64,000 nt of DNA from contig CM077025.1 of NCBI GenBank assembly GCA_039090855.1, forward strand, positions 101,598,489-101,662,488. The letters are read 5' to 3'. The notes beneath the pieces are model-generated. The model was given only the letters and a program-made list of their open reading frames with translations. It was not told the DNA's origin and made no database searches. The translations under genes were made by a program, and so were the position numbers. This document shows, piece after piece, positions 1-10,466 of this stretch. Position 1 is the first letter of the stretch. Every line of letters begins with the position of its first letter. Source of the DNA: Macrothele yani (Eukaryota; Arthropoda; Arachnida; Araneae; Macrothelidae).

Positions 1-106
1 AAAGTGAGAAGAATTGGCAGGAAAACACGTAACACACAAAACATTAAAAGAATTCTTGAAATCGTGATCACATGCGTAAGTTACGTTGAAAATTAAGAGC
101 GGGGCG

Positions 107-134
107 TTTCGGTAGCGACTTCTACCTTCATCAG
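107..134 (-). ncRNA. Hammerhead-like ribozyme core motif (left arm)
   Basis: Read on the minus strand the segment is CTGATGA, one extra A, GGTAG, a 6-nt loop, CTACC, then GAAA. This matches the conserved hammerhead core (CUGANGA, stem II, GAAA) with a perfect 5-bp stem. The extra base between A9 and stem II is non-canonical. Stems I and III and the cleavage triplet were not established, so activity is unproven. Confidence 0.4.
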
Positions 135-250
135 CTATGGAATGAGACACGTGGTAAAAGTGTCAGTTGTTGCCAGATTTCAAAATCGCTTTCCAAATAA
201 AAGGGATGTTGAAAGGTGCATCAGTATTGCAGGTGTCAGGGGTAAGGTCG

Positions 251-340
251 ATTTAATCTGAAAATTAGAAACTCATATGATAGAACATATGATAGAACAT
301 CTTTAATCTGAAAATTAGAAACTGATATGATAGAGCATGT
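251..340 (+). repeat. Two direct copies of a ~38-bp sequence
   Basis: Two near-identical ~38-bp copies, each beginning TTTAATCTGAAAATTAG, start near 251 and 302 in the centre of the foldback. A short tandem of ATGATAGAACAT lies between them. A third copy occurs at 1317-1355, outside the foldback. Confidence 0.75.
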
Positions 341-456
341 CTACCTTACCCCTAACACCTGCAATATTGACACACCTTTTAACATTCCTTTTATTTGGAA
401 AGCGATTTTGAAATCTGGCAACAACTGACGCTTTTACCACATGTCTCATTCCATGG

Positions 457-484
457 CTGATGAAAGTAGAAGTCGCTACCAAAA
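457..484 (+). ncRNA. Degenerate hammerhead-like motif (right arm)
   Basis: This is the mirror copy of the motif at 107-134. CTGATGA is intact, but the stem has one mismatch and GAAA has become AAAA, a G-to-A change at a CpG step. It is probably inactive even if the left copy works. Confidence 0.35.
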
Positions 485-553
485 CGTCCCGCTCTTAATT
501 TTTCAACGTAACTTACGCGTGTCATCACGATTTCAAGTCAAGTTCTTTTAATG

Positions 554-1316
554 TCAAGTCATCAATTTAGACCCTAATCAATATCGAGTTCACTGAAGCA
601 TGCCCACATTGAACTAAAGAGTATGTCATGAACGGGGCATACCCAATGTTGTGACCTTGTACCGCGAATGTTTCATTCCAGTTGGGAACAGCATCTGAAG
701 ATGATCTCAAAGTGAGATTGAAAAGGACCTCATACATTGGTGTTTTATTATTTCACATTTTTTTTACTATATATTATAAGCATATGTTTTAACATACCAT
801 GGCTTTTAATTGTGGTTTTAAAGTTGTCAGTTTGACTATCGTGCACAAAATTATGGCATTGCATACTTTTTATGGTATTTAAAGGACTTTATAGAACAGA
901 TGCACTATTAACTGATCATATGAAAAAGTAACTTAGTATGACAGCACTATTACACTCCACAAGGTTGTTTATTGATTTTTTTATTTGTACTTAAATATCA
1001 AGTTTTTTTGTTTGTTTTGATTACTAAATTATGTAACCATACTGTTTGAGTCTATTAAAATAGCATTTATATTTACCTTCTATTGATTTAAATATTTTTA
1101 ATTTGTTTTAGATAGACATTTCTTTGTTGGCTGCTAATTTTGTCACAAATGTAGGCCCCAGTGTAACATTGTTTAAAAAATTATATTTCATTGCATAAAG
1201 GTTGCTGGAATTGCTATTGAGCAAAGCTAAAATGAAAGTCTGTAATATCACTTAAAAGTCTTCCGACATTATTAATTCAAAATATTTGTTATTTATTGAG
1301 ATAGAATGGTGATATT
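554..1316. other. AT-rich intronic sequence, nothing recognised
   Basis: No open frame, RNA gene or repeat was recognised here on either strand. Confidence 0.5.
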
Positions 1317-1355
1317 TTTAATCTGAAAATTAGAAACTCATATGATAGAACATGA
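1317..1355 (+). repeat. Third copy of the ~38-bp sequence
   Basis: Nearly identical to the two copies at the centre of the foldback at 251-340, about 1 kb away. It may be the source of the sequence captured between the foldback arms, or a remnant of the same element. Confidence 0.7.
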
Positions 1356-1415
1356 CAATTTTATCTGTGATTGTAGTAATTACGATGAATATATATTATA
1401 TAATGGAATTAAAAA

Positions 1416-1980
1416 ATGTATAAATGTATAATGGAATTAAGAAATAGAATTGCACAGGGAAGAAAAGCTATTAAATGCCTGAATGGAATCTGGTGGAATG
1501 ATGAAATAACCAGAAAAAGGAAATGGGGTATTTATAATCATATTGTTAAGAGCATCTTACTATATGGGGCTGAGGCCTGGCGATTAACAGAAGCGGATAG
1601 AAAGAAAATAACAGCTGTAAATAGATATCCTTTAAGATCATGTAGAGTGCCAAGTAGACAGAAAATGATGAATAAAAGGATTAAAGAATTGGTGGAAGTG
1701 AAAGAAACAATTTTAGAAGACATACAGAAGAAACAATTACATTGGTTTGGTCATGTTAAAAGAATGAACAATGAAAGGCTGCCCAAAATAGCCATGGAAT
1801 TTAAATCAAACAAATGAAAAAATGGAGGCTGACCTAGAAGAACATGGTCTGATGGAACAAAGAGAGCACTTTATCAAAATGGCCTGATGGGCTAATGATG
1901 CTTTGATAGAGAAAGATGGAAAAAAAGCTCTTGGAGATCAGAAGATGACATCAGACGACATAAATCGATTATGGCATCTG
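1416..1980 (+). pseudogene. LINE reverse transcriptase C-terminal remnant
   Basis: A 133-codon open frame continues, through stops, to about 1980. It reads LLYGAEAWRLTEADRKK, then QLHWFGHVKRMNNERLPK, and then PRRTWSDGTKRA. This is the region downstream of the catalytic domain in endonuclease-type LINE polymerases. The same block (LTYGAETW... and WAGHTARR) occurs in the better-preserved LINE at 50438-53344, on the other strand. The catalytic YADD-type motif and the endonuclease are absent, so this is a 5'-truncated copy with later stops. The clade is not assigned. Confidence 0.8.
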
Positions 1981-1982
1981 AT

Positions 1983-2636
1983 GAATCTAGGTTTAAGTTT
2001 TCTGTGTTATTGAATATATTATATAATATATTAGTTTCCCTTGTCAGTGTTTTCTGATTTATGAAAGGAACAGTTTGCTTCTATTATGAAGCTTTAACTT
2101 TAAATATGTAAAGAACATTTCATTTACTATACGTGGGGTTTTTAATAAAGCATCAGTGTTAATTTGTATGTCTTCAGTATCTCTTGTTTCCAGTTTGTAA
2201 GAGAAATTAAATCTCCATTGCATGAGATTTTTTTTTTTTTAAGGAAATACGTTTTTCCATCTTGAGTGTTAATAAAGTATACTAAGGACTTCCAGTATGT
2301 AAGGCTCCACAGATAAAAATTCCCATGATATTATGTTATTTTAGTGTGCTGTTTATTATCAGTGCAAAGACTTCATGTGTGTACTAGACAGAAAGAGAGT
2401 GTTCTGGAACAAGAAGAGTGTTCAGTAGAGTTTCAGTACTCACCATTTATTGGAATCAATAAAACCGTCACAACCATTGGAATCCATTTTCAATGTAAAC
2501 TTTGTTTTAGTTTCTAGAGTTTATAAATATTAGTAATATAAGTATATAATAGCCTCAGTCATTAAACATTTTTGTAGAATGTGGGTTCTTAAAATTTTCC
2601 CATGCTGAATCTATGTTTAAATTTTCTGTGTTATTG
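1983..2636 (+). repeat. 32-bp direct repeat pair, ~620 bp apart
   Basis: A 32-bp sequence starting GAATCTA occurs at 1983-2014 and again at 2605-2636 with about three mismatches. The first copy follows the LINE remnant directly. It may reflect duplication of flanking sequence around an old insertion. No internal element was recognised. Confidence 0.4.
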
Positions 2637-3400
2637 AAATTTAATACATTTAGGTGTGCTAGTAAAAATGCAACTATATTATATATTCGAATATTTTCTG
2701 CTTGTTAATCTGCATTTAGAAATTCGGCTATGTTGTTTCTTCTGGGCATACTATTTCAAATTCAAAATTTAAACAATTTAAAAGCTGTAAAATCATTTTA
2801 AAAGTATCTAAAATTATATGATAATATTCTTTTCCATGAATGATATTATATTCAAAATTTCTTGATGTCAATCTGTTTTACTGAAGTTAAAACAATAAAA
2901 ACTATGAAATTCTAAAAGTATTAAAAACTGTTTTTCTTATGTAAGTGTTATCATGGACTTTAGATTGCGTAGCTCCAACCTGTGAGAGAAATTTTTCACC
3001 CAGGTACATAGAGAAAGAACACTGGTCAACAAAGCAGGCCAGTGTCAATGTAAAAGCTGTTTGCAAACAGAAGCTAGTAGTTTGATTTTGCAAAGAATAT
3101 TTCATTCCTACAAAGATGGAGGCTAGTTGTTCTTCAAAATTAGCAGGAAGTGCAACAACATAAAAGGAAGTTACCACAGAAAAACAGACTGAAAAATAAA
3201 TGCTGTGAATAACAATGAATTTTCCTAACATCTTGGTGTGTACCAGAACATTCAGATAAGAAATAGACATTTTGACAGTTTTAGGACTCTATAGTTTTTA
3301 TTGATTTCAACTCTTGTAAAATAGATTGGTGTCACGAAATTTTTAATATGATGTCATTCAAGAGAAAGAATATGCTGAAGTGGCAAAGTATTAAAAACAC
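2015..3400. other. Intronic sequence, no recognised gene
   Basis: Mostly AT-rich. A 122-codon open frame on the minus strand at 2902-3270 matches nothing I recognise and has no supporting context. It is probably chance or an unidentifiable old repeat. Confidence 0.45.
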
Positions 3401-3419
3401 CTAACTAATAATGTACGTG

Positions 3420-4100
3420 TTGGATCACCTTTGGTTTCCTAAATATCCTCGATTCAACAAGGTGCTGTATTCTTTTTACTGAAGTTTCGGCCTAGCAGAT
3501 GTGATGGGATTTTTTTCACTGGAGGAGAGAATCTCTGTTATGAAGGGCTCTCTAAATTTCATCCCACAGGTGTTAAATTTGGTTGAGATCTGGAGACTGT
3601 TGGAGTTATTTTAGCACTTTGAAATCACTGTCATCCTGCTGGAACCATTGTGTAACAACCTGAGCCTTGTGTCATGGCACATTATTCTGCTGGAAGTAGC
3701 CCTCTCCACCAAGAAACACCATGCACATGTACGGGTGTGCCTGTCCCGCAATAATGTTAAGATACCTTGTGGCATCCAAATGCTGTTCCAGAGGTATTAA
3801 GTAACCCAGTAGCCACCATGAATACAAACTCCAGACCATTGCATCACCTCCACCAGCTTGTGCAGTTAACATTAGGCAGCTGGAATCCATTGATTCAAGT
3901 CATTGATGCCATATTCCAGCTCATCCGTCAGTGTGTATTAACTAAAGGCATGTTTAATTGGACCAGGCAACATTTTTCCAGTCCTCAAGGGTCCAGTCTT
4001 GGTGCTCCTGTGCCAACTGCAGATGAATTTGTCGGCTTTTAGCATAGACAAGTGGTACTTGAAGGGGATGAAAATCCTCCAAATACATGGCATCAGTGAA
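3420..4100 (-). pseudogene. Tc1-like transposase remnant
   Basis: The minus strand at 3672-3890 reads GGGDAMVWSLYS, then YLNIIAGQAHPYMCMVFLGG, then YFQQNNVP. This is the central block of a Tc1-family DDE transposase. Continuing downstream with stops and frameshifts gives fragments matching SPDLNPIEHLWDE. The catalytic Asp expected in the QQDN motif is Asn here, and the DDE glutamate region is interrupted by stops. The copy is dead. Terminal inverted repeats were not convincingly located, so the ends are approximate. Confidence 0.75.
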
Positions 4101-4101
4101 T

Positions 4102-4555
4102 AAACCAAGATATCACTCTTTCCATGTCTTAGCAACACACAGCAACCGAAAAATTGCTGTTCGGTCACCGCCGGGGAATTGAATCCCGGATCTCTCAATA
4201 TCTAGCCAAGCATGTTAGCCTTACACCACAATGACCAACAATCCACAGCGCTATGTGTGCTTTTCTACCAGCTTCTGACATCATAAATCCGTGAGATGGG
4301 CTCAGCTACTGAGACGTCTCCATCTGGTTTCGGTAGCTGAGCCCATCTCATGGATTTATGATGTCAGAAGCTGGCAGAAAAGCACAGATAGCACCGTGGA
4401 TTGTTGGTCACCGTGGTGTGAGGCTAACATGTTCGGCTAAATATCGAGAGACCCAGAGTTCAATTCCCCGATGGGGACCAAACAACAATTTTTTGGTTGC
4501 TGTGTGATGCTAAAACGTGGAAAGAGCAATGTCTTTGTTTAATCACATGAAGGGG
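4102..4555. repeat. Head-to-head pair of tRNA-derived SINE-like copies
   Basis: Two inverted arms (about 4102-4310 and 4325-4555) meet at a ~20-bp centre. The right arm on the + strand has a tRNA-like body: TTGTTGGTCACCGTGGTG resembles an A box, and GAGTTCAATTCCCCGATGG resembles a B box. The left arm carries the same features on the minus strand. This fits a tRNA-derived SINE duplicated as an inverted pair. The tRNA-like folds look decayed and are not called as genes. Confidence 0.65.
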
Positions 4556-5268
4556 ATGTTTGCTGTTATAGCCTATTCATATCAATGTGCAGCACGCTGT
4601 ATACGCTGAAATTCTCTCAGTGCCTCTGTTAGTTGATACAATGTTGCACTGTTCTTAGAACAATATTGCACTGTTACTTGATACAATGGAGCTCACCTGT
4701 TTCCTCATACAATCTTCTCCAGCCACCATTGCCCTTGAACATCGACCAGTCGTTTCCTCCCACAGGAAGACTGCCAACTGCTTGTTTTGTTGTTTATGCA
4801 TCACTTATTGTTCACCCTCACTACAGTTGCTCTTACATAGCCATGAAGGTTTGCTGTTTCCAATATGCTTGCACCTTCCCTTGTAGCACCAACTGTCATG
4901 CCTATTTCAAAGATGCTTAAGTCACATTCTTTTACATAGTGCTGTAATCTAACGCTTTGTACACTTCTGAATTCTTTGCAGTGAGCAGTTTATAGAGCCT
5001 TCTCAATGCCATAGTTGTATATTAAAGTGAGAAAGGCACATGTCTAATATCTTTTGAGTGTTCCTAATAATTTGCTACTTCAGTGTGCTATATATCGAAT
5101 TTTAGAGTTTTTAAATTTTAATTTTGAATCTGATGTGGCACAATACAGTCGAATTTCTACATGCAGAAAAAAAGAACAAAAGTTTTTCTCAAATCGGCAA
5201 ACCTAAATATATTAAATTCTGATGGAAGAATTATGTGGTGAAAAAACCTAGGGGAAAACATCAATATG
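4556..5268. other. Intronic sequence, nothing recognised
   Basis: Short overlapping open frames at 4633-4920 have no recognisable product and look like chance. Confidence 0.45.
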
Positions 5269-6700
5269 CACTGACGGAAAAAAATCCCAACACCACGAAA
5301 AAATAGTTGTAGAGGAATGAAATGGCGGTAATACATTTGTATAGGTAACAAATTTAATCGATTAAGGTTTCAAGATCACAGCTTATTGTAAGCACGTGAG
5401 AAGAGCCATTTTAAATGTGAAATGCTGGTACATTAATAACCGGTGTAACCGCCAGAATGTTGAATGCAAGCACGCAAACGTTCATGCATTGTGTCGTACA
5501 GGTGCTGGATGTCAGTTTGTGGGATGGAGTTCCATGCCTGTTACACTTGGTTGGTCAATACAGGGACGGTTAATGCTGGTTAGGGGTGACTCTGGAGTTG
5601 TCGTCCAATGATGTCCCTATACGTGCTCGATTGGTGAAAGATCTGGTGATCTAGCAGGCCACGGCAACATGTCGACACTTTGTAGAGCATGTTGGGTTAC
5701 AACAGCGGTATGCGGGTGAGCGTTATCCTGTTGGAAAACACCCCCTGGAATGCTGTTCATGAATGGCAGCACAACTGGTTGAATCACCAGACCGACGTAC
5801 AACTGTGCCATCAGGGTGCGTAAGATAACCACGAGAGTGCTCCTGCTGTCATAGGAAATTGCTCCCCAGACCATAACTCCAGGTGTAGGTCCAGTGTGTC
5901 TCGGCTGTAGACAGGTTGGTTGCAAGGCGCTCACCTGGCCTCCTTCTAACCAACACATGGCCATCACTGGCACCCAGGCAGAACCGGCTTTCATCAGGTA
6001 ACACAACAGATCTCCACTCCGTCCGCCAATGAGCTCTAGCTTGACACCACTGACGTCGCAAATGGCAGTGGTTTGGAGTAAGTGGAATGCACGCTACAGG
6101 GCGTCTGGCTCAGAGCTGTCCTTCAAGTAACCGATTTGTAACAGTTCGTTGTGTCACTGTGGTGGCAACTGCAGCTCGAAATTGCTGCCGCAGACGCGAT
6201 ACGATGCGCCACGGCCATACGCTGTACACAGTGGTCTTCCCTCTCAGTAGTGCCACGTGGCCGACCGGAACCCGGTCTTCTTGAGGCAGTACCTTCCCTT
6301 GACCACCGCTGCCAACAATCATGCACAGTGGCTACATTCCTGCCAAGTCATTCTGCAATATTGCGGAAAGAAAATCCACCTTCTTGTAGCCCTATTACAC
6401 GACCTCGTTCAAACTCCGTGAGCTGTTGATAATGGCTTCTTCGTCTTCTTAAAGGCATTCTTGACTAACATCAACACCCTACGTCGAATCTGAACGATAA
6501 CTAACGCTCACGAACGTTACAGGGCGTATTTACAGCAAACCTGCTTTGCATGTTCTGAGGGGCGCTAATAGCGCCACACGTATGTGCCGAGTACGAAATT
6601 TGCACAGACGTCATCTTACAGATGTACTCTCAACGCCTACCAACTGCCGTTTGTCTAACACAACCCCTTCTTGGTGTTGGGATTTTTTTTTCCGTCAGTG
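5269..6700 (-). mobile_element. Tc1-family DNA transposon, full length, inactive
   Basis: The ends are inverted repeats of about 30 bp starting CACTGACGGAAAAAAATCCC. The left end is at 5269; the right end finishes at 6700 and is followed by TA. Between them lies one broken transposase on the minus strand. The poly-A/T stretch in the repeat differs in length between the two ends. A TA duplication is clear only on the right. Confidence 0.9.
5433..6458 (-). pseudogene. Tc1-like transposase, broken
   Basis: The frame starts at an ATG at 6458 (MPLRRRRSHYQQL). A helix-turn-helix region follows (FERGRVIGLQEGGFSFRNIAE, then WQRWSREGTASRRPGSGRPRG), and then a DDE domain. The first catalytic Asp is in VVLPDESRFCLG, the second in FQQDNAHPHTA, and the Glu in SPDLSPIEHV. 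The frame ends at a TAA at 5433. Several frameshifts and stops break it, including one just after the catalytic Glu. Only 32 residues separate the second Asp and the Glu, where this family usually has 34, apparently through a two-codon deletion. Function lost. Confidence 0.85.
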
Positions 6701-6960
6701 TACATATAAATCATCACAATGCATAAAATTGTGTTTACATGAAATGCAAACACTTTTTGGAGCTAATGTAAATGGCTGAAGAAGAGTCTAATTTCATAAT
6801 TATGGGAGGTAAGTTAACCTTGTGAAAAACTCTGAGGCAGTTAGATGGATTTAACCCCATCTGCTTTTTATGCCTTTATATGAGATAGAAAATTTTGTCT
6901 CTTCATTTACCAATTTTTTGAAAGTCCAGACCAAACACCAGTGATCCATCTGCTATGCAG

Positions 6961-7402
6961 TTAAGGTGGTTCCACCTAAAATCTCTGCCATTTTTCCAAT
7001 GATAAAACTCTTTACATATTTTCTTCGCAATTAATGTATTCCCAAGGATGAAAATTTGCACGTTGATAAAACTGACTTTAAGTTATAGTGTGGGATATTT
7101 AATACTTGCTAAAATATAGCCATAATTATATTAAAAACCAATCTTTTTTTTTGAGTAATGTTCAGACCTGCTAATAGATGGTGTTACCTGTGCATTGATG
7201 CCTTCAGTAGACATACATATGTTGGATTGCTTAATTATGGTTATGTTTTAGCAAGTATTAAGTATCCCATGCTATAATTTAAAGTCAGTTATATCAATGT
7301 GCAAATTTTCATTCTTGGGAATACATTAATTGCAAAGAAAATATGTAAAGAAGTTTTACCATTAGAAACATAAGGCAGAGATTTTAGGTGGAACCACCTT
7401 AA
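6961..7402. mobile_element. Non-coding MITE flanked by TTAA
   Basis: The 442-bp element has long inverted arms (about 6965-7110 and 7235-7398). It begins TTAAGGTGGTTCCACC and ends GGTGGAACCACCTTAA. TTAA at both ends suggests a TTAA target duplication, as made by piggyBac- or Kolobok-type transposases. The outermost 12 bases (GGTGGTTCCACC) are themselves palindromic, so each end can form its own small hairpin. Confidence 0.8.
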
Positions 7403-7578
7403 AGTCCCACAAACTCTTAGCATTCAGGTACTTACTATAAGCTGGAATTATAAGGCTTGAAAGCAATCAACCTCATTTAATGAAAGATGGGTCTTGACTG
7501 GTCTGATTTTTGTGTGATAGAAGGAAAGTGGAGGAAGTTCACTTGCCAACCACATGGGTTCTTCCAGTTCATCAGAAC

Positions 7579-8771
7579 TACCGTAATTTACGTCGTATAA
7601 TCCACGGATTATCTGCTACAAAAGTTTAAAATATAGGTTCTGCTGATTATATGCCGATGTGGATAATACGCAGATTTAAATTTTAAAAAAATGGTTTTAT
7701 GGCCCTTCAATTTTTAAAAAAATCTGCAGAGTAATTGTGCAGGGGATGGGTTAAAATTGGAGAAGGAACTCCCTCAGAAAAATTTTCCTCAGTTAAGAAG
7801 TTTGTATGGAGCGAAGAGGAGGGGTGAGGAATGTGGTAATGAAAGATCGGGCAAGTTGTGGGGAGAGATGACTGGGATCATTTTGAATCATTGAGAAGGA
7901 TAACTCTGAATGTTGTGTCATCTCTATTTTTGTCATCCAGCCAATGAGCGTACACACTGCACTTGCTGCACAAACCTATGCGTTCCTCCTTTCAGATCTC
8001 ATGTGCGCTGCCTTGTGTTTAGTTTGTCTTTCGTCGTTTTGACCAACGTCGTTGCTGCTATTTTCCTTCATTGCTATTCATGTTGTCTTTGAAAAGGAAA
8101 CGTTTCAGTTACACTGCCAAATTTAAACTTAAAGTGGTGGACACCATTGAGGATATGATTGTGTCACTGCGCGATAGTTTTCAGAAGTTCAGAAAACAAT
8201 CGTGCAGTAATATGCAGAATGCCACTGTGCCGCCGTCTTAAATGTAAACAAATCCATCGGTAAATTCCGCGGAGAATTCACGAAAGTTTTTTATTGGCTC
8301 ACATATAAGTTTATTACCCAACTCTGAAAGCAGGATTTCCTCCAAAAAATTTCAAATTATATGCAAGTACATATGGTATTTCTATGACTTGTTCTGTATC
8401 AGCCTTTCGTCATTGGCAAGGTGTAATGCAATACTCTGGAGCTGCATCGGCATGATCGCATACCCTTTATCTGTCCAGAGATAAAAATATGTAAAAGTAA
8501 CCTTTAAAAACGAATTCCTTCATTTAATAAAATCGTTTTATTACTCTTACTTCTTCGGACTCCTTGGGTCATTATGTGACCAACTTTTGTGTCGGAAATT
8601 CCACTTTCGGTTCAACATCTATGATGTGTGGATTATACAGCAATTTTTTCCTGAATGTCACAGTCTGTGGATTATGCACTGATGCGGATTATACGAAGAA
8701 TTTTTTTTTTATGTGAATATCACAGGCTGCAGATTATACACTGGTACGGATAATACAACTAAAATTACGGT
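7579..8771 (+). mobile_element. Pogo/Tigger-like DNA transposon remnant
   Basis: Imperfect inverted ends start TACCGTAATTT. Inside, near both ends, the sequence GGATTATAC or close variants recurs (around 7600, 7665, 8630-8650, 8690, 8735 and 8750), probably as transposase-binding repeats. At about 8086-8180 on the + strand the text LKRKRFSYTAKFKLKVVDTIED matches the start of the pogo/Jerky-type DNA-binding domain. The DDE domain is missing, so this is an internally deleted, non-autonomous copy. Confidence 0.6.
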
Positions 8772-8997
8772 ACTTGCTAAAATTGGTCAAATTAATGGTA
8801 CTGCAGTTGGTGATCACTGAAGACTGAAACTAGAACATCAAAGTTCATGAATTTTAATGCCCTGCTGTACTTTAAAGTAGATGCTGTATTCTGTGGCATC
8901 ATATGATCTGAGTATTTACTTATTAGTCTAAAACTTGAAAATAATATTGTTCTCCATTTTTTAACCATGTGATTCATTTCTTTTATGTTGTTTTCAG

Positions 8998-9210
8998 GGA
9001 ACTTTCTCTTGATAGTGTTTTTACATCTAGTGCTGCACCTGACTTGGGATACAGTGAAACACCAACACCCTCTCACATATTAGAAGTGGGTAGCGTTCAC
9101 AAGTCAGAGTCGTCTCCATGTCCTGTAGATAGCATTTCTGAAACTACAAGTAGTGCATCCACCGGACCTCATGATGAAGAAACTGAGAATGCAGGCTCCG
9201 CTAGCTCTAG
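8998..9210 (+). CDS. tweek: BLTP1/tweek internal exon A
   Basis: A 213-bp exon between a pyrimidine-rich acceptor (TTTTATGTTGTTTTCAG) and a GTAAAT donor. It enters and leaves in phase 2. It encodes about 70 residues, ELSLDSVFTSSAAPDLG to ETENAGSASSR, a Ser/Thr-rich and probably disordered linker. On its own it is not diagnostic. It is assigned because its end phase joins exactly (AG|G gives Arg) to the next exon, which has clear BLTP1 sequence. BLTP1 is a very large rod-shaped protein that moves phospholipids at ER contact sites. In flies, tweek is needed for synaptic vesicle endocytosis. The gene's start and earlier exons lie outside this window. Confidence 0.75.
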
Positions 9211-9289
9211 GTAAATTAGAATTTTATCATTTAAGAATGCTTTCAATATTATATTTGAAGGTTTCCTGTAGATATTGTGTTCGAAAGTG

Positions 9290-9440
9290 TTCTCTTGGTT
9301 AAGCCACATCCACCATTGCCTTTGAGAGTGTGACGCTTGTGAAACCTACATCTTACTGCTCCGGAGCCAAATGTTCTCTCAATTAAGTTATGCCAGCAAG
9401 GGCTTATCACTGCTACTTGCAGTCTTGACATGTGCTTCAC
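9290..9440 (-). repeat. tRNA-derived SINE remnant
   Basis: On the minus strand, TGGCATAACTTAATTGAGAG followed by AACATTTGGCTCCGGAGCAG resembles a decayed tRNA (A box, then an anticodon arm). A weak B-box-like GGTTTCACAAG lies downstream. A related copy is at 11690-11800, and the two share the flank CTTATCACTGCTACT. Confidence 0.5.
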
Positions 9441-9559
9441 CTCTGAGGTAAGGTATGTCACATATACTGTATATCCCCCTCCGCTTGAAAATTTCTGCAT
9501 CAGCTGGCAAACAGTGCTTGAAGTAATAGCTCGCTGTAGAAGAAAGAATTCTCATTAAT

Positions 9560-10440
9560 TGCGGATGATGTGTCTTACATGAGATTCTTCCGCGGATTCG
9601 CAGGATTCTGCTTTTTTCATCATCATGTTGGTCATTCTCAAGATTGATGCAAAACTGAAGAGAAAGTTTGGAGGAATTAGTTAGGGAGGGGTCGTTTTTC
9701 CGTCAGGGGACGGTATATTTCATCTTTCAAAACTTTCGAAAATGGAAGTTAAATGGATTGAAGATTGTAATTTCTCTCATTTTTGGAATGCTTCATTTGC
9801 CCAGTATTGCTGTTAAATATGATTTTATTCCATAAATATTTGTATTTTAGCTTAAAAACAGAGAAAAAAATTTCAGAAAATGAAAGTGATATGGCATGAA
9901 AATTTCCCCAGCAATATTCAGGCAGGATATTTTTGCCATTGTGTGACTCATGAGATAGATGCATAACTGAACAGAATTTTTGGGGTGATTGATGGTGATG
10001 TATACATGTGTGTGAGCGGTCGTTTTTCATCAGTCGACGGAATTCTGACTTTCAAAATTAAAAGTTAGACAGAGTAAATATTTTTCCCATGATCGTAATT
10101 TTTTTTTCTCACAAAGTTTCTTCTGCCCCGTGTTGTTGCCAAATACCATTTTATTGAGCAAAGCGAGACCGAAGGCTGAGCAGAGCTCTCTTTACGAGAC
10201 TCAAAACAATTAGTGGTTCGAGCATAGCTACGACATGACACATCCGATCACCGTGATTTTTTGCATACGATTGGACATCGTCCATGGTCAGGTTTTGATG
10301 CCTTTCGATTCCCAAAATTCCATGTCATTGAGGAATAATCGTCCAAAAACTTGCATTTTTAGGGGTTTATCCAGGTTTTGAGAAGGGGTCGTTTGTTACC
10401 TATCTCCTCCAAAGATCTTCAGTCGATCGGGGTGACACTT
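9560..10440. repeat. Diverged interspersed repeat family
   Basis: Blocks such as TTTCAGAAAATGAAAGT, AGTTAGACAGAGTAAA and ATTGAGCAAAGCGAGACC recur in part at about 9725-9780, 9860-10130, 11380-11480 and 28140-28215. GTCGTTTTTC next to a TCAG(T/G)(C/G)GACGG motif occurs twice here. No coding potential was seen. It is an old repeat of unknown class. Confidence 0.4.
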
Positions 10441-10466
10441 GCCACAGAGAAAGGGAAAGGACATGG

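Larger units (their letters stand above)
42..553. repeat. Foldback element with ~210-bp inverted arms
   Basis: Positions 42-250 and 342-553 are inverted copies of each other, about 90% alike by eye. Each arm contains a CTGATGA / stem / GAAA-like motif. The ~90-bp centre holds two direct copies of another short repeat. No coding capacity is visible. The arrangement resembles a non-autonomous foldback, or a head-to-head pair of PLE or retrozyme-type 3' ends. I see no target-site duplication. Confidence 0.8.

Noticed and set aside
2902..3270. 122-codon open frame on the minus strand
   Set aside because: No recognisable family, composition like the surrounding intron, no start context or repeat boundaries.
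4320..4480. Genuine tRNA gene from the A/B-box-like segment
   Set aside because: Acceptor and anticodon stems do not pair well, and the segment sits in an inverted repeat with a SINE-like body.
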